Numbered from the stretch's first letter, positions 7,355 through 16,685 are shown. The stretch is 64,000 nt of DNA from Synergistaceae bacterium OttesenSCG-928-D05 (GCA_030266985.1 JAJDJB010000002.1:1-64000); one strand, 5' to 3'. Numbers and translations: made by a program. The notes: generated from the letters alone by a model not told the origin.

Positions 7355-8452
7355 TCATTCAAGCACTTCAAAGCGCATCGTTTTGTTGCTCAGCGAAAAA
7401 CGCGGCGCAAGATTCTGCGTAATATAAACACACGATTTTTCCCCTTCGTCGGAGACAAGAATCGCGTTGATTTCGGGATTTTGTTTCAGAAACTCTGCCG
7501 CCTTGCGCAAACCCATGACAAAAAGCGCGGTAGAAAGCGCGTCCGCGTCGGCGGAACGCTTGTCTACTATGGTCACAGAGCTCAGATCAGACTGCGAAGG
7601 CCGGCCCGTAGCGGGGTCGAAAATATGGTGATATCGCACGCCGCCGCTTTCGAAAAATCTTTCGTAGCGCCCGGAAGTGACGACGGACTCATCCGCAACG
7701 GCAATGACGCCGAAATATTCGCCGCGCGGCTTACCTGGATGCTGGATGCCCAACTTCCACATCTTACCGCGCGGGGCTTCGCCAAAAACGACGATATTGC
7801 CGCCGAGGTCTATGAGCGCGCTGCGCACGCCGCCGCGCTTCAGAGCGTCCGCCGCAAAGTCCGCGACCTGTCCCTTTGCGATCGCGCCAAAATCAAGCCT
7901 CTGCCCCTTTTGCGTCAAAAAAAGCGCGTAATCGTCCTCCATGCCGGAGCTAAAGCGCAGCTTTTCATACCCGAGCAACGATATGGCCTTTTCGATCTCC
8001 TCGTCCGCAGGGACTTTTGCGTGGTTCGTGCCGATGCCCCATAAAGCCACGACCGGGCCGATCGTTGGATCGAACGCGCCGTTGGTTTGCCTGGCCCAGT
8101 AAAGCGAACGGGAGGCAAGTTCATACGTTTCGCCGCTGACCCGAACGGGTAAAACGCCTGCGTTTTTATTGATTTCTGAAACTTCGGAATCGGGGATATT
8201 TGCGGAAAAAAGTTTTTCGAGCCTGTCGACTTCCTGCAGCGCGCCGTCAATCAGGCTGGCCACCTGCGTTTCGCTGCCGCCCCATGCGCTGATTCGCACA
8301 AGCGTACCAAGCTTAAACGACTCAACGTCAACGCGCTTTATCTGCCTGGCCTGTACGTACATGAGGGCAAGAACGCAAAGCGCAATCAGTAGAAACAGGG
8401 CCAATAATATTTTTTTATTCTGTTTTTGCCGGGTCACATTTTCCAAGTTCAT
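7355..8452 (-). CDS. apbE: FAD:protein FMN transferase ApbE
   Basis: Membrane-anchored flavin transferase that attaches FMN covalently to Thr/Ser of exported redox proteins. The protein has 365 residues, with an N-terminal membrane segment (about 15-33) followed by the ApbE domain. Diagnostic pieces are IDLGGNIVVFG, HHIFDPATGRPS and the metal-site block ADADALSTALFVMG. No lipobox is obvious, so it is probably anchored by the helix. ATG 8452 is preferred over an in-frame TTG four codons upstream. It opens the operon apbE-nusG2-gx-B3/4-hydE. No flavinylated partner gene is in the window. Confidence 0.88.
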   Translation of the reverse strand: MNLENVTRQKQNKKILLALFLLIALCVLALMYVQARQIKRVDVESFKLGTLVRISAWGGSETQVASLIDGALQEVDRLEKLFSANIPDSEVSEINKNAGVLPVRVSGETYELASRSLYWARQTNGAFDPTIGPVVALWGIGTNHAKVPADEEIEKAISLLGYEKLRFSSGMEDDYALFLTQKGQRLDFGAIAKGQVADFAADALKRGGVRSALIDLGGNIVVFGEAPRGKMWKLGIQHPGKPRGEYFGVIAVADESVVTSGRYERFFESGGVRYHHIFDPATGRPSQSDLSSVTIVDKRSADADALSTALFVMGLRKAAEFLKQNPEINAILVSDEGEKSCVYITQNLAPRFSLSNKTMRFEVLE

Positions 8453-8572
8453 CGGCACCACCAATTTTAAAAACGTTCACAGCGTATTATACAGGATGGG
8501 CCGACGAAAAATCTTTTTCAACATGTCTTGCGTATCGCGACAAAACCCCGCCGCCATCTCACAAGAAAACAT

Positions 8573-8605
8573 AAAAAAACCGCAGCGTGGGGAGTACCGC
8601 TGCGG
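8573..8605 (-). terminator. Rho-independent terminator of the M20 gene
   Basis: CCGCAGCG (8580-8587) pairs with CGCTGCGG (8598-8605). On the minus strand the stem is followed by seven T (8579-8573). A shorter A/T-rich run on the other side may let it act weakly in both directions. Confidence 0.78.
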
Positions 8606-8659
8606 CGTTTAAAAAATTTTATTTTAAAGTGTTCCGGTTTTATGCCGGACACAACAACC

Positions 8660-9853
8660 TTATTTCATCGCAAAAGCGATGTGGCACAAGAGCAAAGCTC
8701 CAGTAGGAAGGACGTCTTCGTCTATGTTGAACTTCGGGCTGTGCATGATCTCCGTGCAATTTTTTGCAGGATTGAACGTGCCAAGCCAGATAAACGCCGC
8801 GGGGATCGTTTGCGCAAAGATTGCAAAATCGTCCGCCCCCATCGCTGCTTTTTTCATAACCTCTACTTTGTCGTTGCCGAGCGCCATTTTCGCGATGATT
8901 TCAGCCTGCATCACTTTTTCGTCGTTATTGACAAGCGCGGGCACGCCTTTTCGTATGTCGATGCGGCATTCTGTATTGCTGTAAACGCTAAGCCCCTTGA
9001 GAAGACGACGTGCGCCTTCACAGATACGTTCTCGGGTTTCCTCCGATTGCGCACGAACCGTTCCCGATATCGACACGCTCTCTGCAATCGTGTTTCTGGA
9101 GTCGCCTGCGTGGAAGGTTCCCACAGCAAAAACGGCAGGGTCTAAGGGATCAACGCCGCGGGACATAAAACTTTCCATTTCGTAAACAAATTTTACACCC
9201 ATCGCGAGTGCGTCCTTCGCTTTGTGCGGCCAGCCACCGTGCCCGCCTTTCCCAATGATTTCAACGTCGAAATCATCGAGGGAACCTAGGACTGTCTCAT
9301 ATTTGATTCCAACTTTACCGCTTTTCAATTCAGAATTCATATGCAAAGCGGCAATCGCCTGGATGTTGGACAATAAACCCATCTTTTCGAAATCCTCAAG
9401 TAATACGCGTGCGCCGCCACCCAAGGGGCCTTCTGCGGCAGGCTGAAAAATAAGCAGGATACTATTTTGAAGCGCGGAGCGATTGCGGTTTATGACGCGC
9501 GCAGCACCGAGCAGCATTGCCGTATGCGCGTCGTGGCCACATGCATGCATTGTTCCCTTAGTCAATGATTTATACTCGACCTGGTTCTGTTCTTCTACAT
9601 GAATCGCGTCAATATCGGCCCGCAGTGCAATATAGTCATCCACATTGTCAGGCGCTGATATTTTTGCCACAACGCCAATCGTAGAGGGCAGGATTTCTAT
9701 GCCTTCTTTGATCAAAATGCTTCGAATATATGTCTCGGTATTTTTTGTTTCAAATCCGATCTCTGGGCGCGCGTGGATGTAACGGCGATCTTTGACGATA
9801 ACATCGCTGAATTCTTCAATCTGAGAGGCGATAATATCCGCAAAATCTTCCAA
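8660..9853 (-). CDS. M20 family amidohydrolase (hippurate/IAA-amino-acid hydrolase type)
   Basis: Cytoplasmic zinc or cobalt amidohydrolase of 397 residues. The metal site shows MHACGHDAHTAMLLGAA and the catalytic Glu in FQPAAEGP. The lid domain has GKGGHGGWPH, and the last metal His is in EIMHSPKFNIDED. This is the HipO/AmhX/ILL subfamily that removes acyl groups from N-acyl amino acids. The TTG start is supported by AAGGG 5 nt upstream; no ATG in frame fits better. It is monocistronic and divergent from korA with overlapping promoters. Confidence 0.85.
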   Translation of the reverse strand: MEDFADIIASQIEEFSDVIVKDRRYIHARPEIGFETKNTETYIRSILIKEGIEILPSTIGVVAKISAPDNVDDYIALRADIDAIHVEEQNQVEYKSLTKGTMHACGHDAHTAMLLGAARVINRNRSALQNSILLIFQPAAEGPLGGGARVLLEDFEKMGLLSNIQAIAALHMNSELKSGKVGIKYETVLGSLDDFDVEIIGKGGHGGWPHKAKDALAMGVKFVYEMESFMSRGVDPLDPAVFAVGTFHAGDSRNTIAESVSISGTVRAQSEETRERICEGARRLLKGLSVYSNTECRIDIRKGVPALVNNDEKVMQAEIIAKMALGNDKVEVMKKAAMGADDFAIFAQTIPAAFIWLGTFNPAKNCTEIMHSPKFNIDEDVLPTGALLLCHIAFAMK

Positions 9854-9932
9854 GATAGCCCTTCTTTCCCTGATCTAAACGACCCTATGTTTTGCCAAGC
9901 ACCCAATTTGCCGTGATGTGTCCCTATAGAGT

Positions 9933-9960
9933 ATTATCCGAAGATGACAAGGATTGTCAA
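9933..9960 (-). promoter_or_regulatory. Promoter of the M20 amidohydrolase gene
   Basis: On the minus strand TTGACA (9960-9955) and GATAAT (9938-9933) are spaced by 16 nt. The -35 physically overlaps the -35 of the plus-strand korA promoter. Confidence 0.6.
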
Positions 9961-9981
9961 GGCGAGAATGTCTTTTATATT
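9954..9981 (+). promoter_or_regulatory. Possible promoter of korAB
   Basis: TTGTCA (9954-9959) and TATATT (9976-9981) are spaced by 16 nt, giving a leader of about 130 nt before korA. It shares its -35 bases with the divergent M20 promoter. Confidence 0.45.
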
Positions 9982-10120
9982 TTATATCTTTACTTTGTTT
10001 TTGTAAAACCATGAGAACGCATAAATACGCGATTATCACCTTGCGCCTTTCTTTTCCGCTTGCGAAAATAAACTTACAACCGCATCCTGCTGCATTCGCC
10101 GTTTTAAAAGGAGGACAAAA

Positions 10121-11851
10121 ATGAGCGATCACACACATACTGAAGTAACGATCACTTTTTCAGCTGCCGCCGGCCTTGGGCTGCAAACGGCGGAGGATTT
10201 GGCGCGCTCGTTCCTTTCCGAGGCGGGCTATTATGTTTTCTCTTCGCGCGAGTATATGTCGCGCGTTAGAGGCGGCAACAATTCGACCCAGTTCAGAATT
10301 TCCACGAAACCCGTGCGCGCGCTTGCAGAGCACATCGACTGGCTCTTCGCGCTGTCGCCGGGTCTCCATTCCAATATTACGGAAAATATTTCATCACGGA
10401 CGAAAATTCTAGGGGACGCGGACGTCATCGGCGAAGAAATATCCAAAATGGGGTTCGAACTGATCGATCTCGCCCTGGCCAATAAAGCGGCGGAACTCGG
10501 CGGCGCCTATTACTCGTCCATGATCGTCGCGGGTGTAATCGCAGGTCTTTTCATGCTTAGTGATGAGACGGCGGATACTTTTATTCTTCAGAAATTTGCG
10601 GCAAAAGGAACGGAAACCGTGGAAAATAATAAACGCGCTTTCCGAATCGGACATCAATTCGGCGCGGACATCGTCGGCAAAAATGCGGTCCTGCCTCTGC
10701 CGCAGCAAAAGAACGCGTCAGAAATTTTCCTTGACGGAGATACGGCGCTGGCATTGGGCGCGGCGTCCGCCGGCTGCAATTACGTTACTACCTATCCGAT
10801 GTCTCCGGGCACCGGACTTTTCACTTTTTTTGCGAAACATGCACGGGAACTGGGCGCCGTTGTCGAACAGGCCGAGGACGAAATTTCCGTTATCAATATG
10901 GCGGTAGGTGCGGCATATGCGGGGGCACGCGCTATAACGACGACGTCCGACGGCGGTTTCGTGCTTATGTCGGAAGGAATCAGTCTCGCAGGCATAACGG
11001 AAACGCCCGTTGTGATTCATCTGGCGCAGAGGCCCGGACCGGCAACCGGCCTTGCAACGCGCACAGAGCAGGCGGGAATCGAAGTAGCGCTGCATGCAGG
11101 GCATGGCGAATTTCCGAAAGCGCTTTTCTCGCCAATAAATGTTGAAAGCTGTTTTAAATGCGCGGGCGCAGCAGTTCACACCGCACAGAAATTTCAGACG
11201 CCGGTCATTATTTTGACCGATCAGTACCTGCTCGACACGGGCTACGACGTAGAGCGGCCCGACCCGGCGGCGATCCCCGAACCGCTCCAGCCAGTAAAAG
11301 CGGAAAAAGGCTATAAGCGCTACGCGTTCCCAAATGACGGCAACGGGATATCCCCGTTTGCAGTGCCCGGCTACGGGGATGAATTCGTCAACTTCGACAG
11401 CCATGAACATACGGAAGACGCGCATATCACGGAAGATCGGGCGCTGCGCACGAAGATGAACGATAAACGCCTTGGGAAACTTGTCTCGATGCGAAAAGAA
11501 TCGCTCCCGCCGATCACGCTCGGAAACCCTGATGCCGAGATTATGCTCGTCTGCTGGGGCTCCGTGTTCGAGCCGCTGCGCGAGGCCTTTGAAGCGCTTG
11601 GCCGCAAAGACATCCTGCTCATCGGCTGCGAGCAGGTCTATCCGCTTGCGGAAGATTTCGTCAAATTGATGCGGAGCGATGCAAAGAAAATTTTCGTCGA
11701 GGGCAACGCGACGGGGCAATTCGCGCGGCTTGTTCGCGCTGAGACCGGCGTCGGATGTGACGCGAAAATCCTAAAATACAACGGATTCCAATATTCGGCG
11801 GAAGAGCTTCGCGTACGCGTGGAAAAAACGCTGAAAGACCTCGGACTATAG
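10121..11851 (+). CDS. korA: 2-oxoacid:acceptor oxidoreductase subunit alpha (gamma-alpha fusion)
   Basis: Large subunit of a ferredoxin-dependent 2-oxoacid oxidoreductase, probably acting on 2-oxoglutarate or branched 2-oxoacids. The protein has 576 residues, and both expected domains are visible. A gamma-type domain (about 1-190) begins with TFSAAAGLGLQTAEDL. An alpha pyrimidine-binding domain (about 200-430) contains YPMSPGT, EQAEDEISVINMAVGAAYAG and TTTSDGGFVLMSE. A C-terminal domain has VCWGSV and FVEGNATGQF. The start follows AAAGGAGG. It is paired with korB 14 nt downstream. No ferredoxin (delta) subunit is adjacent, so a free ferredoxin is the likely acceptor. Confidence 0.88.
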   Translation: MSDHTHTEVTITFSAAAGLGLQTAEDLARSFLSEAGYYVFSSREYMSRVRGGNNSTQFRISTKPVRALAEHIDWLFALSPGLHSNITENISSRTKILGDADVIGEEISKMGFELIDLALANKAAELGGAYYSSMIVAGVIAGLFMLSDETADTFILQKFAAKGTETVENNKRAFRIGHQFGADIVGKNAVLPLPQQKNASEIFLDGDTALALGAASAGCNYVTTYPMSPGTGLFTFFAKHARELGAVVEQAEDEISVINMAVGAAYAGARAITTTSDGGFVLMSEGISLAGITETPVVIHLAQRPGPATGLATRTEQAGIEVALHAGHGEFPKALFSPINVESCFKCAGAAVHTAQKFQTPVIILTDQYLLDTGYDVERPDPAAIPEPLQPVKAEKGYKRYAFPNDGNGISPFAVPGYGDEFVNFDSHEHTEDAHITEDRALRTKMNDKRLGKLVSMRKESLPPITLGNPDAEIMLVCWGSVFEPLREAFEALGRKDILLIGCEQVYPLAEDFVKLMRSDAKKIFVEGNATGQFARLVRAETGVGCDAKILKYNGFQYSAEELRVRVEKTLKDLGL

Positions 11852-11865
11852 GAGGGTGAACGAAA

Positions 11866-12717
11866 ATGATAAAGACTGCTTATGATTACGACGGCGAATT
11901 CTCCTGGTGTCCGGGATGCGGCGATTTTAAGATATTGGAAGCGCTCAAGCTCGCGCTGCATGAACTTGAGGTTGATCCGAAAAATCTTGTGCTCGCATCC
12001 GGGATCGGACAGGCCGCGAAAATGCCGCATTACATGCGCTGCAACTGCGTGCAAGGGCTGCATGGACGCGGGCTGCCGCTCGCGACGGGCATCAAGGCCG
12101 CGAATAAAAACCTGACCGTCATCGCGGTCGGCGGGGACGGCGATATGTACGGCGAAGGCGGAAATCATTTCATCCACGCAATCCGCCGCAATCCCGATAT
12201 TACAAATATCGTCTGCAACAACATGATCTACGGACTCACAAAAGGGCAGGGTTCGCCGACAACGCCGCGCGGCACAAAAACATCGACGCAGCCGTTCGGC
12301 GTGACCAGTCAGCCATTGAATCCTCTTCTGCTGGCTATCGCGGCAGGCGCAACTTTTGTCGCGAGAGGATCCGCCGCAGACGTACCAAAAACGAAGGAAC
12401 TGTTGAAACAGGCGATCCAGCACAAGGGCTACGCGCTCGTGGATATCATGCAACCCTGCGTTTCGTTCAATAAAACGCACTCATGGCAGTGGCTCATGCA
12501 GGAGACGAAATGGCTAGACGAAACCTACGATCCTTGCAATCTTGAAGAGGCGATGAAACTTACTTTGCAGACGGAGCCGTATCCGCTCGGTCTTTTCTAT
12601 AAAACGGAGCCGCGCGTCACGTTCGAAGAAGTTCAGGCGCCCTATCTTTCGGGCGACGACACACCGCTTTGGGCAAGGAAGCCGGCTTTGGACGCGGTAA
12701 AAAAGCTACTCGCATAA
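11866..12717 (+). CDS. korB: 2-oxoacid:ferredoxin oxidoreductase subunit beta
   Basis: TPP-binding beta subunit of 283 residues that works with KorA to convert a 2-oxoacid plus CoA to acyl-CoA, CO2 and reduced ferredoxin. WCPGCGDF supplies C15 and C18 for the 4Fe-4S cluster. The TPP/Mg site is AVGGDGDMYGEGGNHF with NNMIYGLTKGQ. KTSTQPFG resembles 2-oxoglutarate-type enzymes, but substrate cannot be fixed from this. The start follows GGAGGGTGAACGAAA. A good terminator follows. Confidence 0.88.
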   Translation: MIKTAYDYDGEFSWCPGCGDFKILEALKLALHELEVDPKNLVLASGIGQAAKMPHYMRCNCVQGLHGRGLPLATGIKAANKNLTVIAVGGDGDMYGEGGNHFIHAIRRNPDITNIVCNNMIYGLTKGQGSPTTPRGTKTSTQPFGVTSQPLNPLLLAIAAGATFVARGSAADVPKTKELLKQAIQHKGYALVDIMQPCVSFNKTHSWQWLMQETKWLDETYDPCNLEEAMKLTLQTEPYPLGLFYKTEPRVTFEEVQAPYLSGDDTPLWARKPALDAVKKLLA

Positions 12718-12755
12718 AACGCTCCGCATCGACAAGGCGGAAATAGAACACACAC

Positions 12756-12786
12756 AAAAGGGCTGCGCTGGCAGCCCTTTTTATTT
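12756..12786 (+). terminator. Rho-independent terminator of korAB
   Basis: AAAGGGCTGC (12757-12766) and GCAGCCCTTT (12771-12780) form a 10-bp stem with a GCTG loop, followed by TTTATTTA. Confidence 0.85.
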
Positions 12787-12858
12787 ATATGCACTTTTGC
12801 ACTTTTCCGTAAGGAAGCTTTCCCATAAGGAACGATTAGATCCCGGCTTGCAATAGAA

Positions 12859-13743
12859 TTATTTCGCGCCGCGCATTAAAAAATAAATACTCAAAAAAAT
12901 GAGCGCCGCGCCGGATGCGGAAACAAACGTTAAGCGTTCGCCCAGCAAAAAGACCGCAAGCATCGAAGCCGTGAGCGGCTCCGTCAAGCTCAGCGTATAG
13001 GCGCTTCCAAGCGCGATATGCTGCACGCTTTTGTTAAAAAGCATCATCGGAATCATCGTCGACACGATGCTTAAAATCAAAACCACCATAGCGCCGCGCA
13101 CCGTAAACATCCACGAAGTATCCAGGTAAATAAGGATTGGTAAAACCGCAATACCACTGAGCGTGTTGATCAAAGCGACGGACTGGATGGGATCTCGTTT
13201 TCCGATCATACGCATTCCAACGCCGGTCAATGTGTAGCCAAACGCAGCAAAAAACGCCAGCCCGCAACCCACAGCACTCACTCTCGATACGCCATGCGCC
13301 GTACCGAAAATAAGCAGCGCGCATCCGGTAATTGCGACCGCGGTAGAAAATGCCCATTTAATCGTAAGACGCTCACGAAAAAAGAATAATCCCAGGAACC
13401 CCGCCATAACAGGCGCCATGCCGATCGCGATCATTGTGCCGAGCGCAACGCCGGTAAGCCTGACCGCGGAGAAAAAGGAAAGCTGATAGGCAACCTGCCC
13501 GGCCGCTGCGATCAAAAGGCCGCGAATATTCCACCGTTCTTTAAAAATCGAGCTCCTGTCCTTGAACAGAGAAAACAGCAAAAGAAGAGAACCCGCCATC
13601 ACGAGGCGGATCGATCCTATCGTCAAAGAGCTGGCTCCCGCAGGCGCCAATGCCTGCAACGTGCCGGTAAAGCCCCAGCACACCCCTGCCGCGACGACAA
13701 AAAAATAATATTTCAAATCGGGAGTTTGTTTGGGATCGGTCAC
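12859..13743 (-). CDS. EamA/DMT-family transporter
   Basis: Inner-membrane exporter of 294 residues with ten predicted helices in two EamA repeats (about 10-145 and 155-290). GFTGTLQALAPAGASSLTIG in repeat one and TLSLTEPLTASMLAVFLLGERL in repeat two are typical of drug/metabolite transporters of the RhaT/YdcZ-like group. The substrate is unknown. The GTG start at 13743 is used because no in-frame ATG precedes it; its ribosome binding site is weak. It is convergent with korAB. Confidence 0.82.
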   Translation of the reverse strand: MTDPKQTPDLKYYFFVVAAGVCWGFTGTLQALAPAGASSLTIGSIRLVMAGSLLLLFSLFKDRSSIFKERWNIRGLLIAAAGQVAYQLSFFSAVRLTGVALGTMIAIGMAPVMAGFLGLFFFRERLTIKWAFSTAVAITGCALLIFGTAHGVSRVSAVGCGLAFFAAFGYTLTGVGMRMIGKRDPIQSVALINTLSGIAVLPILIYLDTSWMFTVRGAMVVLILSIVSTMIPMMLFNKSVQHIALGSAYTLSLTEPLTASMLAVFLLGERLTFVSASGAALIFLSIYFLMRGAK

Positions 13744-13845
13744 AAAACCACTCTCATCCGCAATAGTAAAAATCCGCCTGCCTATTCTAGCATGCCCTTC
13801 ACGCGCCTAGAAATACTTTTTCATAATAAACTATTATCTTGACTA

Positions 13846-13874
13846 TTGCAAAAAAATAATAGACGATGTATGAT
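13846..13874 (+). promoter_or_regulatory. Promoter of the amidohydrolase/YfcC operon
   Basis: TTGCAA (13846-13851) and TATGAT (13869-13874) are spaced by 17 nt. The -10 lies inside a perfect palindrome. Confidence 0.5.
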
Positions 13875-13912
13875 ATATCATACTTTATCGTATATCGTAT
13901 ATGATTTACGAT
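13868..13912. promoter_or_regulatory. Double palindromic operator
   Basis: The perfect 16-bp palindrome GTATGATATATCATAC (13868-13883) covers the -10. It is followed at 13887-13912 by an imperfect 26-bp inverted repeat with arms ATCGTATAT and ATTTACGAT and the inner copy CGTATATG. The placement is that of a repressor operator. The nearby FCD-type GntR gene (16815) is the obvious candidate regulator, by inference only. Confidence 0.55.
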
Positions 13913-13959
13913 CGCTTTGACGATACGGCGGATTTCAAAGACTGAAAGGCGGATTCTTT

Positions 13960-15192
13960 ATGCACTACACTCTTTTCAAAAATGCGACCCTAATCGACGG
14001 AAACGGCGGCGAGCCGAAATACTCCGTTTCTGTTTTGACCGAAGGGAATTTAATCAAAGAAATTTCCGATAAAGCCATCCATTTTTCAAATCCAGATATC
14101 GTGATCGACTGCAAGGGCAACACGCTCATGCCCGGCCTGATTGACGGACATATGCATCTCGGATTGGTAGAGATCGAAGTCGCGAACCTTTCAAGAAGAA
14201 ACGCACCTGGTCTCATGGCGGCGCGGATGTTTAAAAATATGCGGGAAGCGCTAGATCAGGGATACACATCCGCACGCGATCTGGGCGGCGCGGACATCGG
14301 CTTCAAGCAGGCTCAGGAAAGCGGGATTATGAAAGGCCCAAAACTCCAGATCTGCGGCAGCGCGATCGCACAGACGGGCGGACATGGAGACGACCGTCTG
14401 GCTTCCGAAACACGCCCTTACACGGAACCTTATTTGGGCTTTCGCTCCACACTCGCGGACGGCGTTCCGGAAGTCTTGCGCACGGCGCGTGAGAATGTAC
14501 GCCGCGGAGCGGATTTTCTTAAGGTAATGGTTGGCGGTGGCTGCGCCAGCCCCGCAAAAGGTCCCGACACTTCGCAGTATACGCTTGCGGAGCTCCAGGC
14601 TGTCGTCGACGTCGCGGACTCCGTCGGCACATACGTCGCAGCACACGCATACTCGAACAAAAGCATGGTGCTCAGTGCAAAAGCCGGTATTCGGACGATC
14701 GAGCACGGGAACCTTATGACACCGGAAACGGCGCGCCTGCTCGCCGAAAAGGGCGCATATCATGTGCCGACGCAAATCACATATGAAATCGTCATCGAAA
14801 AGAGTCGTGACCTGATTTCCAAGTTTATCTACGATAAATTTGTATCCGTCAATGAGAGCGGATACGAGGCTATCAGGAATGCGATGGCGGCCGGCGTTTC
14901 TGTCGCAGGGGGCAGCGATTTGACCGGCGAAAACACACAATACGCTTCCGCCGCGGTCTCCTACCAGGCGAAGACACAGGGCGCGCTCAAAGCGATCACC
15001 TCTTTCACGAAAATTAATGCCGAAATGATGGGTATTCTGAGCGAAACCGGAACGATTGAAGAGGGCAAACGGGCTGATATCCTCGTCGTAAAGGGCAACC
15101 CCGTCGAGAATATTGATTTGTTTAAAAATCATCTTGAAAATCTTCTCATTATCATGCAGGAAGGGGGCATCCATAAGAATATTATTTCCTGA
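13960..15192 (+). CDS. Amidohydrolase-superfamily enzyme (imidazolonepropionase-like)
   Basis: Metal-dependent hydrolase of 410 residues in the branch that includes Xaa-Pro/Xaa-Arg carboxypeptidases and imidazolonepropionase-like proteins. The metal site is complete: HxH in GLIDGHMHLG, the probable carboxylated Lys in GADFLKVMVGGG, His in AAHAYS and IEHGN, and Asp in AGGSDLT. It probably cleaves an amide or dipeptide. Its partner YfcC carrier 62 nt downstream suggests uptake of the substrate or release of its product. The ribosome binding site AAAGGCGG is moderate. Confidence 0.8.
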   Translation: MHYTLFKNATLIDGNGGEPKYSVSVLTEGNLIKEISDKAIHFSNPDIVIDCKGNTLMPGLIDGHMHLGLVEIEVANLSRRNAPGLMAARMFKNMREALDQGYTSARDLGGADIGFKQAQESGIMKGPKLQICGSAIAQTGGHGDDRLASETRPYTEPYLGFRSTLADGVPEVLRTARENVRRGADFLKVMVGGGCASPAKGPDTSQYTLAELQAVVDVADSVGTYVAAHAYSNKSMVLSAKAGIRTIEHGNLMTPETARLLAEKGAYHVPTQITYEIVIEKSRDLISKFIYDKFVSVNESGYEAIRNAMAAGVSVAGGSDLTGENTQYASAAVSYQAKTQGALKAITSFTKINAEMMGILSETGTIEEGKRADILVVKGNPVENIDLFKNHLENLLIIMQEGGIHKNIIS

Positions 15193-15254
15193 TCCTCTTT
15201 GTATTTTTTATCGCGCAAGGTCATATTACAAAATTGAGAAGGGAGCGATTTGTT

Positions 15255-16685
15255 ATGCTCAGCACAACACCAACACCTGAAACTTCTGAAAAAAAGAAAC
15301 GCGGATTTCGAGTACCACACGTATGGACGATCATACTGTTCTGTCTTATCCTTTCGGGAATCATGACATATATCGTACCTGCGGGCGAGTACGCGCGCGT
15401 AGAAGTTGCGGGGCGCAAAGTGATCGACCCGGCATCGTTCCACTACATCGAACAATCGCCGGTAACGCCGTTCAAGTGGTTTGTTTCTATTATTGAAGGA
15501 CTCACAGCTTCCATGGCGATTATGTCGATGATCTGGTTTACGATCTCAGCAACAGAAGTCTACACGCAGACCGGCACGCTTCGTAAGATGATCGCCTGGC
15601 TGCTTAAGGTGTGTAAAAATAATTACATTTTAGTCATGGTGGCAATCATGTCCTTCTTTGCGGTGCGGGGTGCAATGGGGGCTTTTGAGTTGCACATTCC
15701 GTTCGTTCCAATGACGATCGCTCTTGCGCTTGCGTGCGGATGCGATGTTATGACGGGGCTTGCGCTCGCGATCATACCGACATTCGCATCCTTTGCGATC
15801 GGACCGATCAACCCCTACACGGTTGCGGTCGCGCAGGGAATTGCCGGGTTGCCTGTTTACTCCGCGATGGGTTTCCGCGTTGTCATCTGGCTTGCGATCT
15901 GCATCACCGCAATGTGGTATGTCATTCGCTACGCCGCAAAAGTAAAAGCTGACCCATCCAAGAGCGTATCCGGTTTTATCAATCCGTCTCCGAGCGCAGA
16001 GACTTTCGACATCGAAGAAATGAAAAAAGAAACAATGACGGGACGTCAAAAAATTCTGACCGTTATGCTTCTTGTTACGATTGCACTGCAAATCGTCGGA
16101 CCTATGCAGTGGAAATGGGGATTTGCCGAAATCGGGGCGATGTGGCTGATCTCCGGTATTCTAGCTGGTGTTGTTGCGGGTTTTGATAACTATAAAATCT
16201 GTCATATCATGGCAGACGCCAGTGCGGCGATTTTTGCGGGCGTTATTTGTATCGGTCTTGCGCGTTCGGTTTCGGTCGTACTGGCAAAAGGCCAGATTCT
16301 TGATACCGTCATCTATGCGCTCTCGATCCCGCTGCAGAAAATCCCCTCCGCGTTTTCCGCGCTAGGGATGCTTGTCATCCAATCGATCATTAATTTCTTC
16401 ATCCCTTCGGGAAGCGGACAAGCCGCGGTTACGATGCCGATTATGGCGCCTCTTGCCGATGTTATCGGTGTTACTCGCCAGACGGCAGTCTTAGCCTTCC
16501 AGTTGGGAGACGGGCTCACGAACCTGATTATTCCGACAATGGGCGCTCTCGTCGTTTATATCGGCGTTGCCAAGATCGAATTCTCAACGTTTTTCAAATG
16601 GGTGCTGCCGCTTTACGGCATGCTCATGGCGATTGGCTCGGCAGGATTGATTATCGCGACAGTCATAAAACTCGGACCATTTTAG
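15255..16685 (+). CDS. YfcC-family secondary transporter
   Basis: Inner-membrane carrier of 476 residues with about 12 helices. The diagnostic YfcC/ArcD-like blocks are WTIILFCLILSGIMTYIVPAG at the N-terminus, FFAVRGAMGAFELHIPFVPM, IGPINPYTVAVAQGIAGLP and NFFIPSGSGQAAVTMPIMAP. The family moves amino acids, dipeptides or short carboxylates. The start is ATG 15255 behind AAGGGAG; an in-frame TTG lies seven codons upstream without a ribosome binding site. It is co-transcribed with the upstream amidohydrolase. A paralog lies at 58063-59460, also beside a peptidase. Confidence 0.85.
   Translation: MLSTTPTPETSEKKKRGFRVPHVWTIILFCLILSGIMTYIVPAGEYARVEVAGRKVIDPASFHYIEQSPVTPFKWFVSIIEGLTASMAIMSMIWFTISATEVYTQTGTLRKMIAWLLKVCKNNYILVMVAIMSFFAVRGAMGAFELHIPFVPMTIALALACGCDVMTGLALAIIPTFASFAIGPINPYTVAVAQGIAGLPVYSAMGFRVVIWLAICITAMWYVIRYAAKVKADPSKSVSGFINPSPSAETFDIEEMKKETMTGRQKILTVMLLVTIALQIVGPMQWKWGFAEIGAMWLISGILAGVVAGFDNYKICHIMADASAAIFAGVICIGLARSVSVVLAKGQILDTVIYALSIPLQKIPSAFSALGMLVIQSIINFFIPSGSGQAAVTMPIMAPLADVIGVTRQTAVLAFQLGDGLTNLIIPTMGALVVYIGVAKIEFSTFFKWVLPLYGMLMAIGSAGLIIATVIKLGPF

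Noticed and set aside
10718-11719. 333-codon minus-strand open frame inside korA
   Set aside because: korA has complete domain motifs on the other strand; the antisense frame has none.
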